This document shows positions 8,791 through 20,365 of a stretch of DNA of 57,515 nt, piece after piece. The stretch's first letter is position 1. Each line of letters begins with the position of its first letter. Origin of the DNA: Oscillatoriales cyanobacterium SM2_2_1 (lineage in GTDB: Bacteria > Cyanobacteriota > Cyanobacteriia > Pseudanabaenales > Pseudanabaenaceae); the NCBI GenBank assembly GCA_012031145.1, contig JAAUUH010000006.1:1-57515 (forward strand), in the 5' to 3' direction. A program made the position numbers and the translations under genes. Under the pieces are notes generated by a model. The model had not been told where the DNA came from. It made no database searches and saw only the letters and a program-made list of their open reading frames with translations.

Positions 8791-8884
8791 CATATGGGCA
8801 CGACCCCACAATTCTTGATCAGAGGGTGTGGTCTGGCCGGTAAAGATGATTTTTTTGAGATGCTAGGGGCTAGGTAAGGAAGAC

Positions 8885-10618
8885 TTAGTTCCTACTTGGG
8901 GCGATCGCCAAAAATAACTCTAATTCGCTAGTCAACTTGTCCCGATAGGAAGCCGTCACCCCCAGACCTCGAATATTCTTGGCTAGTGCCTGTCCTTCCG
9001 GTGTGAAACCGGCCTTGACCTCTGCTGGCAAAAACGTATTCAGCAACTGCCAAGTGCGCTGCCCATCGAGATAGTAGTACCCCACATTTTGGGATGGCAG
9101 AGTACCCATCACGGACTTAAACGCTTCCGTATCGGCCAAGGGTGCCGCAGGCTTAGGCACAAACAGACTTGCCGCCGGTGCCAAGGTCACAAAGAAGGTA
9201 TCTTCACGGTGCCAACCATGGGAAACCACTGCCCCTGGAGTTCCCGGCGCAAACCATTCGGTCACAGCCACGCCATCAGCATCCCGTTTCTCCACCGTGC
9301 CCCCATTCTGGGTCACAAACTCGTCGAACTTCTTCAGGAAGGCCTCTGCCGCGCTGCGGTTACTGGTTTGAAAAAGTACCACGGGTGCCAGACCTTGGGT
9401 TTGGGCCAGAATCCCCTCTGGCTTAGCGGCAATCATCCCAATGGCAAACTCCTTATCCATCCAGCCAAAGACATCTTTGTCCAAATCTAGGGCAAGAGGA
9501 GAGGACTTCGCCTGCTCACGTAGCTGATCAATTCCCTGCTTCAGTTCTGGCTCCTTCGATGCTTCGGTGACAAATCTCTGCCAATAGGCATTGAAGTTAA
9601 TCCCTGAAGTCACCGTGAACGTCTCGGCTGGTAACTGTGACAAGATCTCGTTGGGAGAATTCTGAATCTGTCCCACATCAACACTAGGATTCAGTTTGCC
9701 CAAAACCTTCATCCGAATCCCGGCATCATCAACTCCAATGCCAAAGTGCATAGAATCGACCTGCTCCAAAGCTTTTGCCGCGTCGGGGGGAATTGGCTGC
9801 GCCTCAGGACTGAGGGTTGCCAACTGGGTAATCGACTTAGCGAAATTAGGAATAAACACTCGAACCAAAGGACTCGCTAGCTGCAAATCACTGCTACTTA
9901 GGTTGGATGCCAGCGAAGGCTGTCCTTGGAAGGTATCTACCGCCAGTTGCACCGATTGGGATTGGGGGGAAAACACCAAAAAGTTCCCCACAATAGCGGT
10001 GTTCACGGTGTTGTCATTACGCGTTACCGTCGCGATTTGCACCCCCTTGTAATCGCTCTCAGAGCTTTTAGCTCCCTCACGGGATTTAACCTTATTGGCA
10101 AAGGCCGTCGCCGCAGCTTGATCCTTAACTTCTACTACCACCAGCACATTGGGCGTTACTGCTGCCTGAGGAGCTGGAGTCGCTTCAGGAACCTGTACTA
10201 GGGGAATAGAACCATTGCTAGCCACAGGGATATACCGCGGACGAGCGGATGCCGATGGAGCGGAGGGCAGAATTGCAAACATAATTTCACGACCTGCCCA
10301 AGGCCGAATGTCCTGATCCAAGTCAAAGCCCCCATCAGCTAAAAGCTTGCTGAAATCTTCCACATTAGACTCATAGGACTTTTTTACCTCGGGAGGCAGT
10401 AAAGCATCCAACTTGGCAAATGCTGCTGCGTCATTGCTAACGGTAATCGCGACCAGCGCCTGCTGTGGCACGAGGGCGGATGCCCCAGAAACTTGGCTGA
10501 TTCCAGGAATTGAGGGCACTCCACCTTGATTCAGAAAGTAGTAGGCACCAGCGCCCCCGGCAGCAACAACAACAGCCCCAGCAATGGGGAATAAATAATT
10601 CGGTTTTGACTCTGACAT
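8885..10618 (-). CDS. DUF3352 domain-containing membrane-anchored protein
   Basis: A 577-residue cyanobacterial protein of unknown function. One N-terminal transmembrane segment (about residues 9-30, Ala/Gly-rich) anchors a large soluble region without cysteine motifs or recognised catalytic residues. The soluble part has two related halves, each with a pattern such as LVPQQALVAITVSNDA and later QNVGYYYLDGQRTW, as expected for DUF3352. A Pro/Ala-rich loop occurs at about 140-155. The ATG at 10618 is followed at once by the hydrophilic MSESKPN leader. It is the last gene of the rpo cluster, 86 bp after rpoC2 and before the terminator, so it is probably transcribed with RNA polymerase genes. 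No function is proposed. Confidence 0.8.
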   Translation of the reverse strand: MSESKPNYLFPIAGAVVVAAGGAGAYYFLNQGGVPSIPGISQVSGASALVPQQALVAITVSNDAAAFAKLDALLPPEVKKSYESNVEDFSKLLADGGFDLDQDIRPWAGREIMFAILPSAPSASARPRYIPVASNGSIPLVQVPEATPAPQAAVTPNVLVVVEVKDQAAATAFANKVKSREGAKSSESDYKGVQIATVTRNDNTVNTAIVGNFLVFSPQSQSVQLAVDTFQGQPSLASNLSSSDLQLASPLVRVFIPNFAKSITQLATLSPEAQPIPPDAAKALEQVDSMHFGIGVDDAGIRMKVLGKLNPSVDVGQIQNSPNEILSQLPAETFTVTSGINFNAYWQRFVTEASKEPELKQGIDQLREQAKSSPLALDLDKDVFGWMDKEFAIGMIAAKPEGILAQTQGLAPVVLFQTSNRSAAEAFLKKFDEFVTQNGGTVEKRDADGVAVTEWFAPGTPGAVVSHGWHREDTFFVTLAPAASLFVPKPAAPLADTEAFKSVMGTLPSQNVGYYYLDGQRTWQLLNTFLPAEVKAGFTPEGQALAKNIRGLGVTASYRDKLTSELELFLAIAPSRN

Positions 10619-10704
10619 GGTGTATCCGTAAAGGTGTGGCTGTGCTGAGAATAAACAGTCGAAAAAACGCAGTCATTTTACCAAAACATGAGTACTTCTA
10701 CGGA

Positions 10705-13700
10705 TCAATTCTCTTCGTCCTCCTCTTCTCCATCTTCGCCATACTCCTCCAAGTCAACGTCGTCATCGACTAACTCATCATCATAGGGACGGTGGGAAGA
10801 ACGGGTCTCAATGCGTAACTCGGGACTAGACTCTAGGGTGTAGGCAGGAGCGGTACGATCATCAATCAACAGATCCTCCTCGGGCAAGAATCCTACCTCG
10901 GCATCGCTAGACTCGAAATCCATTACTGGATTATCGTAGGCATTAAAACCCGTTCCGGCTGGAATCAAGCGCCCAATGATCACATTCTCCTTGAGACCGC
11001 GCAGCCAGTCAGACTTACCCTCAATCGCTGCTTCGGTTAGCACCCGTGTGGTTTCTTGGAAACTGGCCGCTGAGATGAAACTGTCGGTATTCAAGCTAGC
11101 TTTTGTAATTCCCATCAACACCGGGGTGTAGTCAGCCATTCCTCCACCCGTGATCTCCATCGCTTCGTTGATCTGCTCCACTTGGTGTAAGTCCACCAAT
11201 TCACCTGGCAGTCGGGTGGTGTCACCGCCATCATCAATCCGCACCTTAGAGGTCATCTGCTTCACCACCACTTCGATGTGCTTGTCAGAAATATCTACGC
11301 CTTGGGATTGATAGACCGATTGCACCTCATTCATCAAAAACTCCTGCACCTTCTGTAAGCTGAGAACCGCGGCATCTCGAGTGCCTTTGGTCTCGCGATA
11401 TAACTGGAAGAAGATGTCAAGGATGTCATGGGGATTGGCTGGCCCATCGGTTAGGGCTTCACCGGCTTGCACCCGCTGTCCATCAGAGACGATCAAGCTT
11501 TGCCCGGCACTGATGAAGTAGTCTTCATCCACAGTGCCATCGTCTCCCAGGATTTTTAGCACTGGCAGCTCGTCATCATAGGTGACTTGAACCACACCCG
11601 GTACTCGGGCGAGGACACACATCTCCTTGGGCTTACGGGCTTCTAAAAGTTCCTCAATTCGAGGCAAACCCTGGATGATATCTCCGGTTTTGGCTCGTTC
11701 AAAAACCAAGTATGCCAATACGTCACCGCGCTGCACCAAGCTGGCATCTTCTACCTGTAGAAGCGCCCCAGTCGATACAAGATAGGGACGGCCACGGCGC
11801 AGAGTGATTTTCTCCGCCTCAACGGACACGACATAGCCCGACTCTGGGCTGCGGGTTCCCTGGGTGTCAATAACATCCTCTGCCCGCAGTAACTCTCCTA
11901 CCCGCGCCGTTGTTCCGTGGCAAGGGATCTCGACTCGATCCTCATCCGTGACCAATAGGATCCGGCGGGTGCGCTCATTGCTGCTGCGCCCACCGCGTAC
12001 TTCTCCGCCCTGACGACACAAAATCTCGGTGCGAGCGACTACGGATTTCGGTTCGATATGATCGCCGTCGTTGACCAAAAGTCGTGTCCGCACCTGATTT
12101 TGCCCCGTCTCCGAAGATGTATCCTGACGAATCACTAGGGATTCCAGGATCACTAGCTGGAGTCGCTTGAGTTCGGGCTGGAGTTCATCGGTAATAAACT
12201 CAATATCCGCCGTCACCTGTGTCCCATCGGAGTTGGTGTCCACCTCCAGCAATAGTTGGATTTTGAGCAGTTCCACGCCGTCAATAGACTTTACGCGATC
12301 GCCATCCTTAAACTGAATCCGCTGCACGGCCCGCAGGCTAATGCCGCGTCCTTCCTGATTCACCGACTCCTGACTCGGTACGGTTGGGGTGTCGGGAACA
12401 ACGTACTCCACCACGGGACGAAGCAGCAGGGCTGCCCCGTTAGGAGTCTCAACGAATTCCAAATAGCACATTTCGTCAACTGCCAACCCTTCCAATATCT
12501 CAGTTCCAGGATAGGCAAAGGTTTCATGTTTCTGGATGGCTGCTTGAGGATCATCCACGTAATGGAGTTTCCCCGGCTTAATCACCAATTCACGCAGAAT
12601 GTCATTCTTCTCGACCACCTCCACAATTCCGGCGCTCTGGCTAAAGATGTCCTTCACCACTTCCGTACCGGCTTCCACAAACTGATTTTCCTCCACCTGC
12701 AACAGGGAAGAATCCTTATTCACCTCATGGGTCTCTTCAGGGATCCAAAGCAATGTTCCACCCTTAACGACCTCATAGCCTTGCTTGCTCTTGGCACGCT
12801 TGGAAATTTCTACTCCGGCGTACCGCAGAATTCCACCGCTAGTCGTGTGGTATGTGTCATCAATCAACTCTGCGACCACTTGATTGTTAATCACCTTAGA
12901 TCCCGGTGTGGTCTTGAGGGAGAACCGTTGACCACCCTTTGTTTCTAAAACGTAATGCTCGCGACCTTGATAGCTTTCCTCCAGTACTGTTGCTTGATCC
13001 AGCACCACTGACGCCGTAATGATTTCCACTTCTCGATCATGACGGCTGGTACTTTGGGTAAACCGCACAAGCCCGCCATGCTCCGTAATCAGTCGGGTCT
13101 CCGCAATCACATCACCGGGAGCAACCTGGTCGCCATTGACCACCGTTGGCTCGGCACCTGGGGGCAGATTGTACACTTCCCCTGACAGCACCCAAATTCG
13201 CCCCCGCTCACCGCGAGCCAGGTAGCTGGTATTTCCCTGACGATCCTTCTTCTCTTCAATCGCCAAATCGGCAAACATAATCTCTCCTGCCAAGTCGGTG
13301 TTTAGGGACTTCTGCGCCTTTTCCGTAGACTTCCGCGATGTCCGACCCGAGGGAACAATCTCCGCCACCAATTGCTGTGCCTGTACTATCTGTCCATCAC
13401 TTACCAGCAGGGTTGAACCCTGGGTTACCTGAAACACCTCGCGCTGTCCATCCTTGGCCACCAATACAAATTCACTGTTGAATTCCACTAAAAACGCATC
13501 ATCCCCATGCTTGGTTCGCATCGGACGGGTTTTAAGCCTCGGATCGTACTGAACCTTGCCAGTGAAGGGGGCACGGCGCTGCTGGGCCACTTCTCCCGTA
13601 AATACACCCCCTGTGTGGAAGGTGCGCATGGTCAACTGGGTGCCCGGCTCGCCAATGGATTGGGCCGCGATAATCCCCACGGCCTCGCCAATATCCACTA

Positions 13701-14658
13701 ATTTGCCATGGGCTAGACTCCAGCCGTAGCACATCTGGCATACCGATCGCGTTGACTCACAGGTCAGAGCGGAGCGAAGAGTGACTTCTTCTACACCAGC
13801 TTTGACGATCTTTTTAGAAAGCTCCTCAGAAACATCTTGATTGCGGGACGCTACCAGCTCTCCTGTCTGAGGATTAAACACATCCTCTGCCAATACCCGT
13901 CCAAACATGCGGTCTTCGAGTTTAATCAATGTGCGATCGCCGTCTTTCATGGCCCGCAGCCTCACCCCGCGTGTCGTGCCGCAATCCACCTCGCGAATGA
14001 TCACATCTTGGGATACATCTACTAGCCGCCGGGTTAAGTAGCCCGAGTCCGCTGTCCGCAGTGCCGTATCCACCAGACCCTTCCGCGCCCCGTAGGATGA
14101 AATAATGTACTCCGTGACGGTCAGCCCCTCACGGAAGTTAGCCTTAATTGGCAAGTCAATAATTTCCCCCTGGGGATTAGCCATCAGTCCCCGCATCCCC
14201 ACCAACTGCCGCACTTGGGAAACATTTCCCCGTGCCCCCGAAGTTGCCATCATATAAACCGAATTGAGCGGATTATTGGTGCGAAAATTATTTAGTACCT
14301 CATTTTTCAACTTCTCATTGGTTAGGTTCCACGTGTCAATTACTTTCTGGAATCGCTCTACCTCCGTGATTTCGCCTCGGGTATAGCGACTCTCCGTGGA
14401 AATGATTTCGGCATCGGCTGCCGCCAATAGTTCCTTCTTGACTGAAGGCACCTGCAGATCATCCACACTAATGGAAACCCCCGCTTGGGTGGCGAAACGG
14501 AAGCCAACATTCTTCAACTCATCCGCCATTTCCGCCGCTGCCGAAGCGCCAAAATTGGTGAATGCCCAAGCAATTAACCGCTTCAATTGCCCCTTGTCAA
14601 CCGTACGGTTACGAAAAACCAATGGCTTCACAGACGTGTCGTTGGTGCTATTAGTCAT
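10705..14658 (-). CDS. rpoC2: DNA-directed RNA polymerase subunit beta' (C-terminal part), RpoC2
   Basis: C-terminal half of beta', encoded separately in cyanobacteria and plastids. The 1317 residues agree with other cyanobacterial RpoC2 proteins. The N-terminal part ([20 protein letters not shown]) belongs to the active-centre region; the zinc cluster cysteines lie in REVDCGTT and [41 protein letters not shown] is the trigger-loop start. The trigger loop is then interrupted by the very long SI3 insertion (about residues 345-980), made of repeated barrel-sandwich modules with patterns like [15 protein letters not shown]. Conserved sequence resumes at [20 protein letters not shown]. The C-terminus is a strongly acidic tail. 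AGGAG lies about 8 nt before the ATG; rpoC1 is 18 bp upstream. Confidence 0.98.
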   Translation of the reverse strand: MTNSTNDTSVKPLVFRNRTVDKGQLKRLIAWAFTNFGASAAAEMADELKNVGFRFATQAGVSISVDDLQVPSVKKELLAAADAEIISTESRYTRGEITEVERFQKVIDTWNLTNEKLKNEVLNNFRTNNPLNSVYMMATSGARGNVSQVRQLVGMRGLMANPQGEIIDLPIKANFREGLTVTEYIISSYGARKGLVDTALRTADSGYLTRRLVDVSQDVIIREVDCGTTRGVRLRAMKDGDRTLIKLEDRMFGRVLAEDVFNPQTGELVASRNQDVSEELSKKIVKAGVEEVTLRSALTCESTRSVCQMCYGWSLAHGKLVDIGEAVGIIAAQSIGEPGTQLTMRTFHTGGVFTGEVAQQRRAPFTGKVQYDPRLKTRPMRTKHGDDAFLVEFNSEFVLVAKDGQREVFQVTQGSTLLVSDGQIVQAQQLVAEIVPSGRTSRKSTEKAQKSLNTDLAGEIMFADLAIEEKKDRQGNTSYLARGERGRIWVLSGEVYNLPPGAEPTVVNGDQVAPGDVIAETRLITEHGGLVRFTQSTSRHDREVEIITASVVLDQATVLEESYQGREHYVLETKGGQRFSLKTTPGSKVINNQVVAELIDDTYHTTSGGILRYAGVEISKRAKSKQGYEVVKGGTLLWIPEETHEVNKDSSLLQVEENQFVEAGTEVVKDIFSQSAGIVEVVEKNDILRELVIKPGKLHYVDDPQAAIQKHETFAYPGTEILEGLAVDEMCYLEFVETPNGAALLLRPVVEYVVPDTPTVPSQESVNQEGRGISLRAVQRIQFKDGDRVKSIDGVELLKIQLLLEVDTNSDGTQVTADIEFITDELQPELKRLQLVILESLVIRQDTSSETGQNQVRTRLLVNDGDHIEPKSVVARTEILCRQGGEVRGGRSSNERTRRILLVTDEDRVEIPCHGTTARVGELLRAEDVIDTQGTRSPESGYVVSVEAEKITLRRGRPYLVSTGALLQVEDASLVQRGDVLAYLVFERAKTGDIIQGLPRIEELLEARKPKEMCVLARVPGVVQVTYDDELPVLKILGDDGTVDEDYFISAGQSLIVSDGQRVQAGEALTDGPANPHDILDIFFQLYRETKGTRDAAVLSLQKVQEFLMNEVQSVYQSQGVDISDKHIEVVVKQMTSKVRIDDGGDTTRLPGELVDLHQVEQINEAMEITGGGMADYTPVLMGITKASLNTDSFISAASFQETTRVLTEAAIEGKSDWLRGLKENVIIGRLIPAGTGFNAYDNPVMDFESSDAEVGFLPEEDLLIDDRTAPAYTLESSPELRIETRSSHRPYDDELVDDDVDLEEYGEDGEEEDEEN

Positions 14659-14676
14659 GGGTTATGCTCCTAGGAT

Positions 14677-16905
14677 TTATTTGCTCAAGGCCGTATGAAT
14701 GGCAAAGTTGAAAATGACTCGTCCAGTCGTCGTGTGAATGTAGCGCGTCACCAGTTGACCACTCTGATCATATTGAGACTGGGTGAGAGGCTTACCCGTC
14801 TTGCCACCAAAGTAAATCTCAGAGTATGCCTCATGATTAGGGGGAAGTTCAGGGGCGATCGCCCAACGGATGACTAAAGCATCGGCAGTGATACGCAGCA
14901 CCTGTCCTGCCCGATCAGCTATAAACCCTGAAGTCAACGGTGTCCCAGCGCGGAAAATCGCCCCCCGCTCAATCAGCGGCTCTTGTCCTGCCAAAGAAAC
15001 GTCGCCAATGCTAGAGTCCACCAAAAACATGCGTTCACCCAAGGGCTCGTCGTGCTCCACCTCACCCTCAAAACGCACCCAGATTTGGTCATGGAGGTGG
15101 AGCTGCTTTTGGTCGTAGGCAACCGCCACATCGGCAAAATTGCGGTAGTAGCGATTGGCAGGAATCTTTTGCTTGATCGGATTTTCCACTGTCAAATAAT
15201 AGCAACCCATCACCATATCTTGACTGGGTGCAACAATAGGACGACCCGTTGCTGGCGACAAAATATTATTAGAAGCCAACATCAACAACCGCGCCTCCGC
15301 CTGGGCCTCTAGGGACAAAGGCACATGCACGGCCATTTGGTCGCCGTCAAAATCTGCATTGAATGCTGGACATACCAGGGGGTGCAACTGAATAGCGCGT
15401 CCGTCCACCAGTTGAGGTTCAAACGCCTGGATGCCAAGGCGATGCAGCGTTGGCGCTCGATTGAGCATGACCGGGTGATCTCGAATCACATCCTGCAACA
15501 CCTCCCAAATCGCTGGATCATTGTGCTGAATTTTCTTCTTGGCCGACTTGATGTTGTTGCACAGGTTCGACTTAATCATTCGCTGGATTACGAAGGGCTG
15601 AAACAACTCGATCGCCATTTCCTTGGGCAATCCACACTGGTGAATTTTCAAGTTGGGTCCTACCACAATCACCGAGCGACCAGAATAGTCCACCCGTTTA
15701 CCCAACAGGTTTTGTCGGAATCGCCCCTGCTTTCCTTCGATAATGTCTGAAAGGGACTTCAATGGGCGATTATTCGCACCTACTACCGTTCTTCCCCGCC
15801 GTCCATTGTCAATCAGGGCATCCACCGCCTCCTGAAGCATCCGTTTCTCATTGCGAACAATGATTTCTGGAGCCAAAATCTCCTGCAACCGGGCTAAACG
15901 GTTATTGCGGTTGATAACCCGGCGGTAAAGATCATTCAGGTCACTGGTAGCAAAGCGGCCACCATCTAACTGCACCATCGGTCGTAAATCTGGCGGAATT
16001 ACGGGAATCACATCCAAAACCATCCATTCTGGCTTTGAACCCGTCGCCACAAAATTATCTACGACCCGCAGCCGCTTAATCAACTTGGCCCGTTTCTGTC
16101 CCTTGGAATGATCAATTTGCTCCCGCAGTTTTTCGGCTTCCCGCTCCAGGTTAATTTTGCTCAGTAAGGTTTGAATTGCCTCCGCCCCAATTCCCACCTC
16201 AATGCCATCAATCGGAGGATCCTCAGCATAGATCTGATCTTCCAACTCAATCCACTGCTCTTCACTGAGGAGTTGCTTAGGGGCAAGACCATAGGCACTG
16301 GCGATCGCCGTTCCGGCATCCACCAAATCCCCTTCTAAAACTAGGGCATTGTGCTTAGGATGGAGGTCATAGGTATGCTCAACCCCATCCAGATCACGGA
16401 TGCGAACCTCTCGGCTGGTTACGGCAGTCACCACACCTGCCACTAAACTTTCCAGCCCGGGGTTAATCACCACGTAGGCATTGAAGTAAACGATCTGCTC
16501 CACATCGCGTAGAGCAATATCCAGCAGTGTCGCCATGTAGCTGGGAATCCCCTTGAGGTACCACACATGGGTTACGGGGGCGGCCAACTTGATGTAGCCC
16601 ATTCGATGACGACGCACCCGAGACTCTGTTACTTCCACCCCGCAGCGTTCACAAACAATGCCGCGGTGCCTTACCCGCTTGTATTTACCACAGTGGCATT
16701 CCCAGTCCTTTGCCGGGCCAAAAATTCGCTCGCAAAACAAGCCATCCATTTCTGGCTTGAGAGTGCGGTAATTTATGGTTTCCGGTTTAGTGACTTCCCC
16801 GACGATGCTGCCATTGGGCAGAACCCGCTCACCCCAGCGGCGGATGCGGTCAGGAGACGCCAAGCCAATCTTGACATAGTCAAATCGTTGCTCCAGCTTT
16901 GCCAT
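14677..16905 (-). CDS. rpoC1: DNA-directed RNA polymerase subunit gamma, RpoC1, with two unusual insertions
   Basis: N-terminal half of beta' in cyanobacteria. Zinc-binding C70, C72, C85, C88 (ECHCGKY...GIVCERCG) and the catalytic NADFDGDQM (residues 516-524, Mg-binding aspartates) are intact. The length is 742 residues, against about 625 that I recall for cyanobacterial RpoC1. Two inserted segments explain the excess: about residues 152-208, between YVVINPG and KQLLSEEQW, and about 625-685, between the [14 protein letters not shown] segment and the final [12 protein letters not shown]-like end. Both are rich in beta-type sequence with the EGDLVDAGT or [10 protein letters not shown] pattern of barrel-sandwich hybrid motifs. 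The frame is continuous and conserved on each side, so a frameshift artefact is unlikely. The gene lies between rpoB (118 bp) and rpoC2 (18 bp). Confidence 0.97.
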   Translation of the reverse strand: MAKLEQRFDYVKIGLASPDRIRRWGERVLPNGSIVGEVTKPETINYRTLKPEMDGLFCERIFGPAKDWECHCGKYKRVRHRGIVCERCGVEVTESRVRRHRMGYIKLAAPVTHVWYLKGIPSYMATLLDIALRDVEQIVYFNAYVVINPGLESLVAGVVTAVTSREVRIRDLDGVEHTYDLHPKHNALVLEGDLVDAGTAIASAYGLAPKQLLSEEQWIELEDQIYAEDPPIDGIEVGIGAEAIQTLLSKINLEREAEKLREQIDHSKGQKRAKLIKRLRVVDNFVATGSKPEWMVLDVIPVIPPDLRPMVQLDGGRFATSDLNDLYRRVINRNNRLARLQEILAPEIIVRNEKRMLQEAVDALIDNGRRGRTVVGANNRPLKSLSDIIEGKQGRFRQNLLGKRVDYSGRSVIVVGPNLKIHQCGLPKEMAIELFQPFVIQRMIKSNLCNNIKSAKKKIQHNDPAIWEVLQDVIRDHPVMLNRAPTLHRLGIQAFEPQLVDGRAIQLHPLVCPAFNADFDGDQMAVHVPLSLEAQAEARLLMLASNNILSPATGRPIVAPSQDMVMGCYYLTVENPIKQKIPANRYYRNFADVAVAYDQKQLHLHDQIWVRFEGEVEHDEPLGERMFLVDSSIGDVSLAGQEPLIERGAIFRAGTPLTSGFIADRAGQVLRITADALVIRWAIAPELPPNHEAYSEIYFGGKTGKPLTQSQYDQSGQLVTRYIHTTTGRVIFNFAIHTALSK
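14851..15033 (-). other. Insertion 2 in rpoC1 (RpoC1 residues about 625-685)
   Basis: About 60 extra residues near the C-terminus of RpoC1, a region that is variable but short in other cyanobacteria. It contains [18 protein letters not shown] followed by [19 protein letters not shown], again the turn-plus-strand signature of a barrel-sandwich module. It precedes the tyrosine-rich C-terminal end. Limits are approximate because the local alignment is loose. Confidence 0.55.
16282..16452 (-). other. Insertion 1 in rpoC1 (RpoC1 residues about 152-208)
   Basis: About 50 extra residues sit where other cyanobacterial RpoC1 proteins go almost directly from YVVLNPG to YKQLL. The segment has alternating hydrophobic strands ([19 protein letters not shown]) and a turn [16 protein letters not shown] like that of SBHM/lipoyl-type modules. 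In Thermus beta' a far larger non-conserved domain made of such modules sits at the same junction, from what I remember of that sequence. Boundaries are estimated by eye. Confidence 0.65.
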
Positions 16906-17023
16906 AAGTCTATATTCCTAATGTGTACGTGCGTCCGTATCAGTCGAATGTCAAGAATGGATCAGGGGAAGTAGATGCCCACCCCCACCGAGTCATATCG
17001 CTACGAGAAAACTCCGCAATCGT

Positions 17024-20000
17024 TTAGTCTTCGTCTTCATCAAAATCGTCGCTGCGGAAGCTGGCTTCATAGGTGGGCCGGCTAGGTGTGCGCCTTGGGC
17101 TTAAATCAACCATCAGATCCACCTCGGTATCTTGATTGCTGCCATCATCGGAGAGTTTATGCACCGAGACATCCAAGCAAAGGGATTGCAACTCTCGCAC
17201 CAAAACCTTGAAAGACTCGGGTGTGCCGGGACGGGGAATGGCATTGCCCTTGACGATCGCATTGAGAGCCTCGTTTCGACCAGTCATGTCGTCAGACTTC
17301 ACAGTCAGTAACTCCTGTAGGGTATAGGCTGCTCCGTAGGCTTCGAGGGCCCAAACCTCCATCTCTCCAAACCGTTGTCCACCCTGCTGGGCTTTTCCGC
17401 CGAGGGGTTGCTGGGTGACTAGGGAATAGGGCCCCGTAGATCGGGCATGGATCTTGTCATCGACCAAGTGCACCAGCTTAAGCATGTAGGCCCGCCCCAC
17501 GGTCACGGGCTGGTCAAAAGGTTCTCCCGTCCGACCGTCATAGACTTGCAATTTACCGCAGTTGTCAGGGTTAAAAATCCAGTCATCCCCCGTGGCACTT
17601 TGGGCATTGCGCAATTGGTGGTGAATCAGGGCTCGGGATGCTTCCTCCCCATACATTTCATCGAAGGGGACGACCTTAAACCGCACGTCAAGGTTCTCTG
17701 CTGCCCAACCCAAAAGGCATTCAAACACCTGACCTACGTTCATCCGGGAAGGAACACCTAGGGGGTTGAGCACAATATCAATGGGGGTGCCATCCGCTAG
17801 GTAGGGCATGTCTTCCTTCGGCAAAATACGGGAGATGATCCCCTTGTTGCCATGGCGCCCGGCCATCTTATCGCCGACTTGAATTTTGCGCTTTTGGGCC
17901 ACGTAGACTCGCACCACCATGTTGGCTCCCGGGGGCAGCTCGTCACCCTGCTCTCGGGTAAAGACACGCACATCAACGACACGGCCCCGTTCCCCGTTCG
18001 GCACCCGCAGAGAATTATCCCGTACATCCCGCGCCTTCTCGCCAAAGATGGCCCGCAATAACTTTTCCTCGGGGGGCTGGTCAGATTCGCCCTTAGGTGT
18101 CACTTTGCCAACTAGAATGTCGCCGGATTGCACCCAAGCACCGGGGCGGATAATGCCCTGCTCGTCTAACTGTCGGAGGGCTTCTTCCCCTACATTGGGA
18201 ATTTCCCGGGTAATCTCTTCTGGGCCTAGCTTGGTCTGCCGGGCTTCGATCTCGAACTTCTCTACGTGAATGGAGGTGTATACGTCTTCGTAGACGAAGC
18301 GCTCGCTGATGAGAATGGCATCTTCGTAGTTGTAACCCTCCCATGGCATGTAGGCGACTAAAACATTCTGCCCTAATGCCAACTCGCCGCCCTCCGTTGA
18401 AGAACCATCGGCAATCACTTGTCCAGCCTTAACGCGATCGCCCACAAAGACTAGGGGGCGTTGGTTCAGGCAGGTATCTTGGTTGGAACGCTGGTACTTT
18501 TGCAGGCGGTAGACCTCCTCGCGTCCTTGGGGCGGGCGAATCCGAATTTCATCGGCGGAAACGTAGGAAACCTCCCCGTCTGTGCGGGAGATGGCCACCA
18601 TTCCAGAGTCGCGGGCGGCTTGCGTTTCTAGTCCAGTTCCGACTAGGGGGCGCTCGGGGCGCAACAGGGGCACCGCTTGTCGCTGCATGTTGGAACCCAT
18701 CAGCGCTCGGTTGGCATCATCGTGCTCAAGAAATGGAATCAAGGAAGCCGCTACTGAGATAATCTGCACCGGAGATACCGCAACGTAGTCCACCTCATGG
18801 CGGGCAGCGGTACCAAATTCTTGGCGGTACCGAACCGTCACCAAGTCAATGGTAATCTGTCCGTCGGTCGTCGTTGGCAGGTCGCCAGCAGCAACCCGAA
18901 ACTCATCTTCTTCATCGGCGGTTAGATGGACGGGTGGCAAATCACGGCGCACCCTGCCGTTTTCGACGCGATAATAGGGGGTCTCAATAAATCCATATTG
19001 ATTGACACGGGCGTGGGTGGCTAGCGAACCAATTAAGCCAGCGTTAGGACCCTCTGGAGTCTCGATGGGGCAGATGCGGCCATAGTGGCTAGGGTGAATA
19101 TCCCGTACCGCAAAGCCGGCCCGCTCCCGGGTTAACCCTCCGGGTCCAAGGGCACTGAGGCGACGTTTGTGGGTTAACTCCGCAAGGGGGTTGGTTTGAT
19201 CCATAAACTGGGAAAGCTGGCTGGAGCCAAAAAATTCCTTGATCGCCGCCACCAAGGGTTTAGGATTAACTAGGGAAGTGGGGGTTAGGGAATCTACGTC
19301 GGCGACGGTCATCCGTTCCCGAATAATTCGCTCAAGGCGATTAAGTCCCACACGGACTTGGTTCTGCAGCAACTCACCCACAGAGCGCACCCGTCGGTTC
19401 CCCAAATGGTCGATATCGTCAATTTGCCCAAGGTCAAACTTCAAATTGATCAGATAATTGACAACTGCAAGGATATCCTTCTCGGTCAGAACACGAATTT
19501 GATCGGGGATGGTGAGACGGAGCTTTTTGTTGAGCTTATATCGACCTACCTTGCCAAGATCGTAGCGTTTGGGATCAAAAAAGCGCGATCGCAGTAGTTC
19601 TCGACCGCCGGATTCGGTAGGGGGCTCTCCGGGTCGGAGCTTGCGGTATAGTTCTTTAAGCGCTTCGTCTTCGTCAAATTGCCCTTCTTTGTCGATGGTT
19701 TTCTGAAAGTATTCGGCATGGGTAAAGGCATCAAGAATTTCGTTATCCGCCAATCCGATCGCCTTGAGCAACACTTGGGCAGAGAGCTTGCGAGTCTTAT
19801 CGATACGTACCCACACGAGGTCGTTTTTATCAATTTCAAACTTCAACCAAGCACCACGATTAGGAATCAGACTAGCATTGAAGGTGCGACGCCCATTCTT
19901 GTCAACTTCTTCTTTGTAGTAGACGCCAGGGCTGCGGACGATTTGATTGACTATCACCCGCTCAGCACCATTGATAATGAAGGTGCCACGATCCGTCATC

Positions 20001-20320
20001 AGGGGCAGGTCACCGATGAAAACTTCCATTTCCTTGATCTCCCCAGTCTCCTTATTGATGAGACGGGTAGGAACATACATTTGAACCGCATAGGTGGCAT
20101 CCCGACGCTTGGATTCTTCTACGGTATATTTGGGGCGTTTGAGCTTGTAGTTGCGAGCTACGAAGTGAAGCTCCATCTTGCCGGTGTAGTCCGTAATGGG
20201 GGAAAAACTTTCTAATTCTTCAATGAGACCCTCTTCAAGAAACCAACGGAAACTCTCCCGCTGAATTTCTACTAAGTCTGGCAGAGTAAAAGCAGGATTG
20301 GCTAGGGTAGGCTTATTCAT
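17024..20320 (-). CDS. rpoB: DNA-directed RNA polymerase subunit beta, RpoB
   Basis: Catalytic beta subunit of RNA polymerase, 1098 residues, normal for cyanobacteria. The rifampicin region is recognisable and close to the consensus ([23 protein letters not shown], broken here by convention, then [13 protein letters not shown]). The [22 protein letters not shown] block, the [16 protein letters not shown] active-centre block and the C-terminal clamp ([19 protein letters not shown]) are also intact. No large insertion is seen. The C-terminus is acidic (SDDFDEDED). It is the first gene of the rpoB-rpoC1-rpoC2-DUF3352 unit; a good sigma-70 type promoter lies 46-74 bp upstream, and the short untranslated leader contains a perfect 12-bp palindrome. 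No clear Shine-Dalgarno precedes the ATG. Confidence 0.98.
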   Translation of the reverse strand: MNKPTLANPAFTLPDLVEIQRESFRWFLEEGLIEELESFSPITDYTGKMELHFVARNYKLKRPKYTVEESKRRDATYAVQMYVPTRLINKETGEIKEMEVFIGDLPLMTDRGTFIINGAERVIVNQIVRSPGVYYKEEVDKNGRRTFNASLIPNRGAWLKFEIDKNDLVWVRIDKTRKLSAQVLLKAIGLADNEILDAFTHAEYFQKTIDKEGQFDEDEALKELYRKLRPGEPPTESGGRELLRSRFFDPKRYDLGKVGRYKLNKKLRLTIPDQIRVLTEKDILAVVNYLINLKFDLGQIDDIDHLGNRRVRSVGELLQNQVRVGLNRLERIIRERMTVADVDSLTPTSLVNPKPLVAAIKEFFGSSQLSQFMDQTNPLAELTHKRRLSALGPGGLTRERAGFAVRDIHPSHYGRICPIETPEGPNAGLIGSLATHARVNQYGFIETPYYRVENGRVRRDLPPVHLTADEEDEFRVAAGDLPTTTDGQITIDLVTVRYRQEFGTAARHEVDYVAVSPVQIISVAASLIPFLEHDDANRALMGSNMQRQAVPLLRPERPLVGTGLETQAARDSGMVAISRTDGEVSYVSADEIRIRPPQGREEVYRLQKYQRSNQDTCLNQRPLVFVGDRVKAGQVIADGSSTEGGELALGQNVLVAYMPWEGYNYEDAILISERFVYEDVYTSIHVEKFEIEARQTKLGPEEITREIPNVGEEALRQLDEQGIIRPGAWVQSGDILVGKVTPKGESDQPPEEKLLRAIFGEKARDVRDNSLRVPNGERGRVVDVRVFTREQGDELPPGANMVVRVYVAQKRKIQVGDKMAGRHGNKGIISRILPKEDMPYLADGTPIDIVLNPLGVPSRMNVGQVFECLLGWAAENLDVRFKVVPFDEMYGEEASRALIHHQLRNAQSATGDDWIFNPDNCGKLQVYDGRTGEPFDQPVTVGRAYMLKLVHLVDDKIHARSTGPYSLVTQQPLGGKAQQGGQRFGEMEVWALEAYGAAYTLQELLTVKSDDMTGRNEALNAIVKGNAIPRPGTPESFKVLVRELQSLCLDVSVHKLSDDGSNQDTEVDLMVDLSPRRTPSRPTYEASFRSDDFDEDED

Positions 20321-20330
20321 GCACAGGGAG

Positions 20331-20342
20331 ACTAACGTTAGT
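20331..20342. repeat. 12-bp perfect palindrome ACTAACGTTAGT in the rpoB leader
   Basis: The palindrome lies 11 bp upstream of the rpoB ATG, between the predicted transcription start and the start codon. A second inverted repeat, GATGC-TAA-GCATC, is at 20351-20363, just downstream of the -10 box. Either could be an operator or an RNA hairpin affecting initiation of translation. Function is not known. Confidence 0.4.
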
Positions 20343-20365
20343 GGGCATTAGATGCTAAGCATCCA

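Larger units (their letters stand above)
8566..8884. other. 319-bp intergenic region between the rpo-operon tail and futA
   Basis: No gene is seen. Reading on the minus strand, the region begins with the terminator of the upstream operon (8745-8790), then a GC-richer stretch, then an AT-rich futA regulatory segment with the Fur-like palindrome (8649-8663) and a weaker TGAAAATTAGCA copy (about 8630-8641). Confidence 0.7.

Noticed and set aside
14677-16905. The long RpoC1 taken as a frameshift or fusion artefact
   Set aside because: The single frame is open over 742 codons, conserved blocks lie on both sides of each extra segment in the same frame, and the extra parts read like folded protein.
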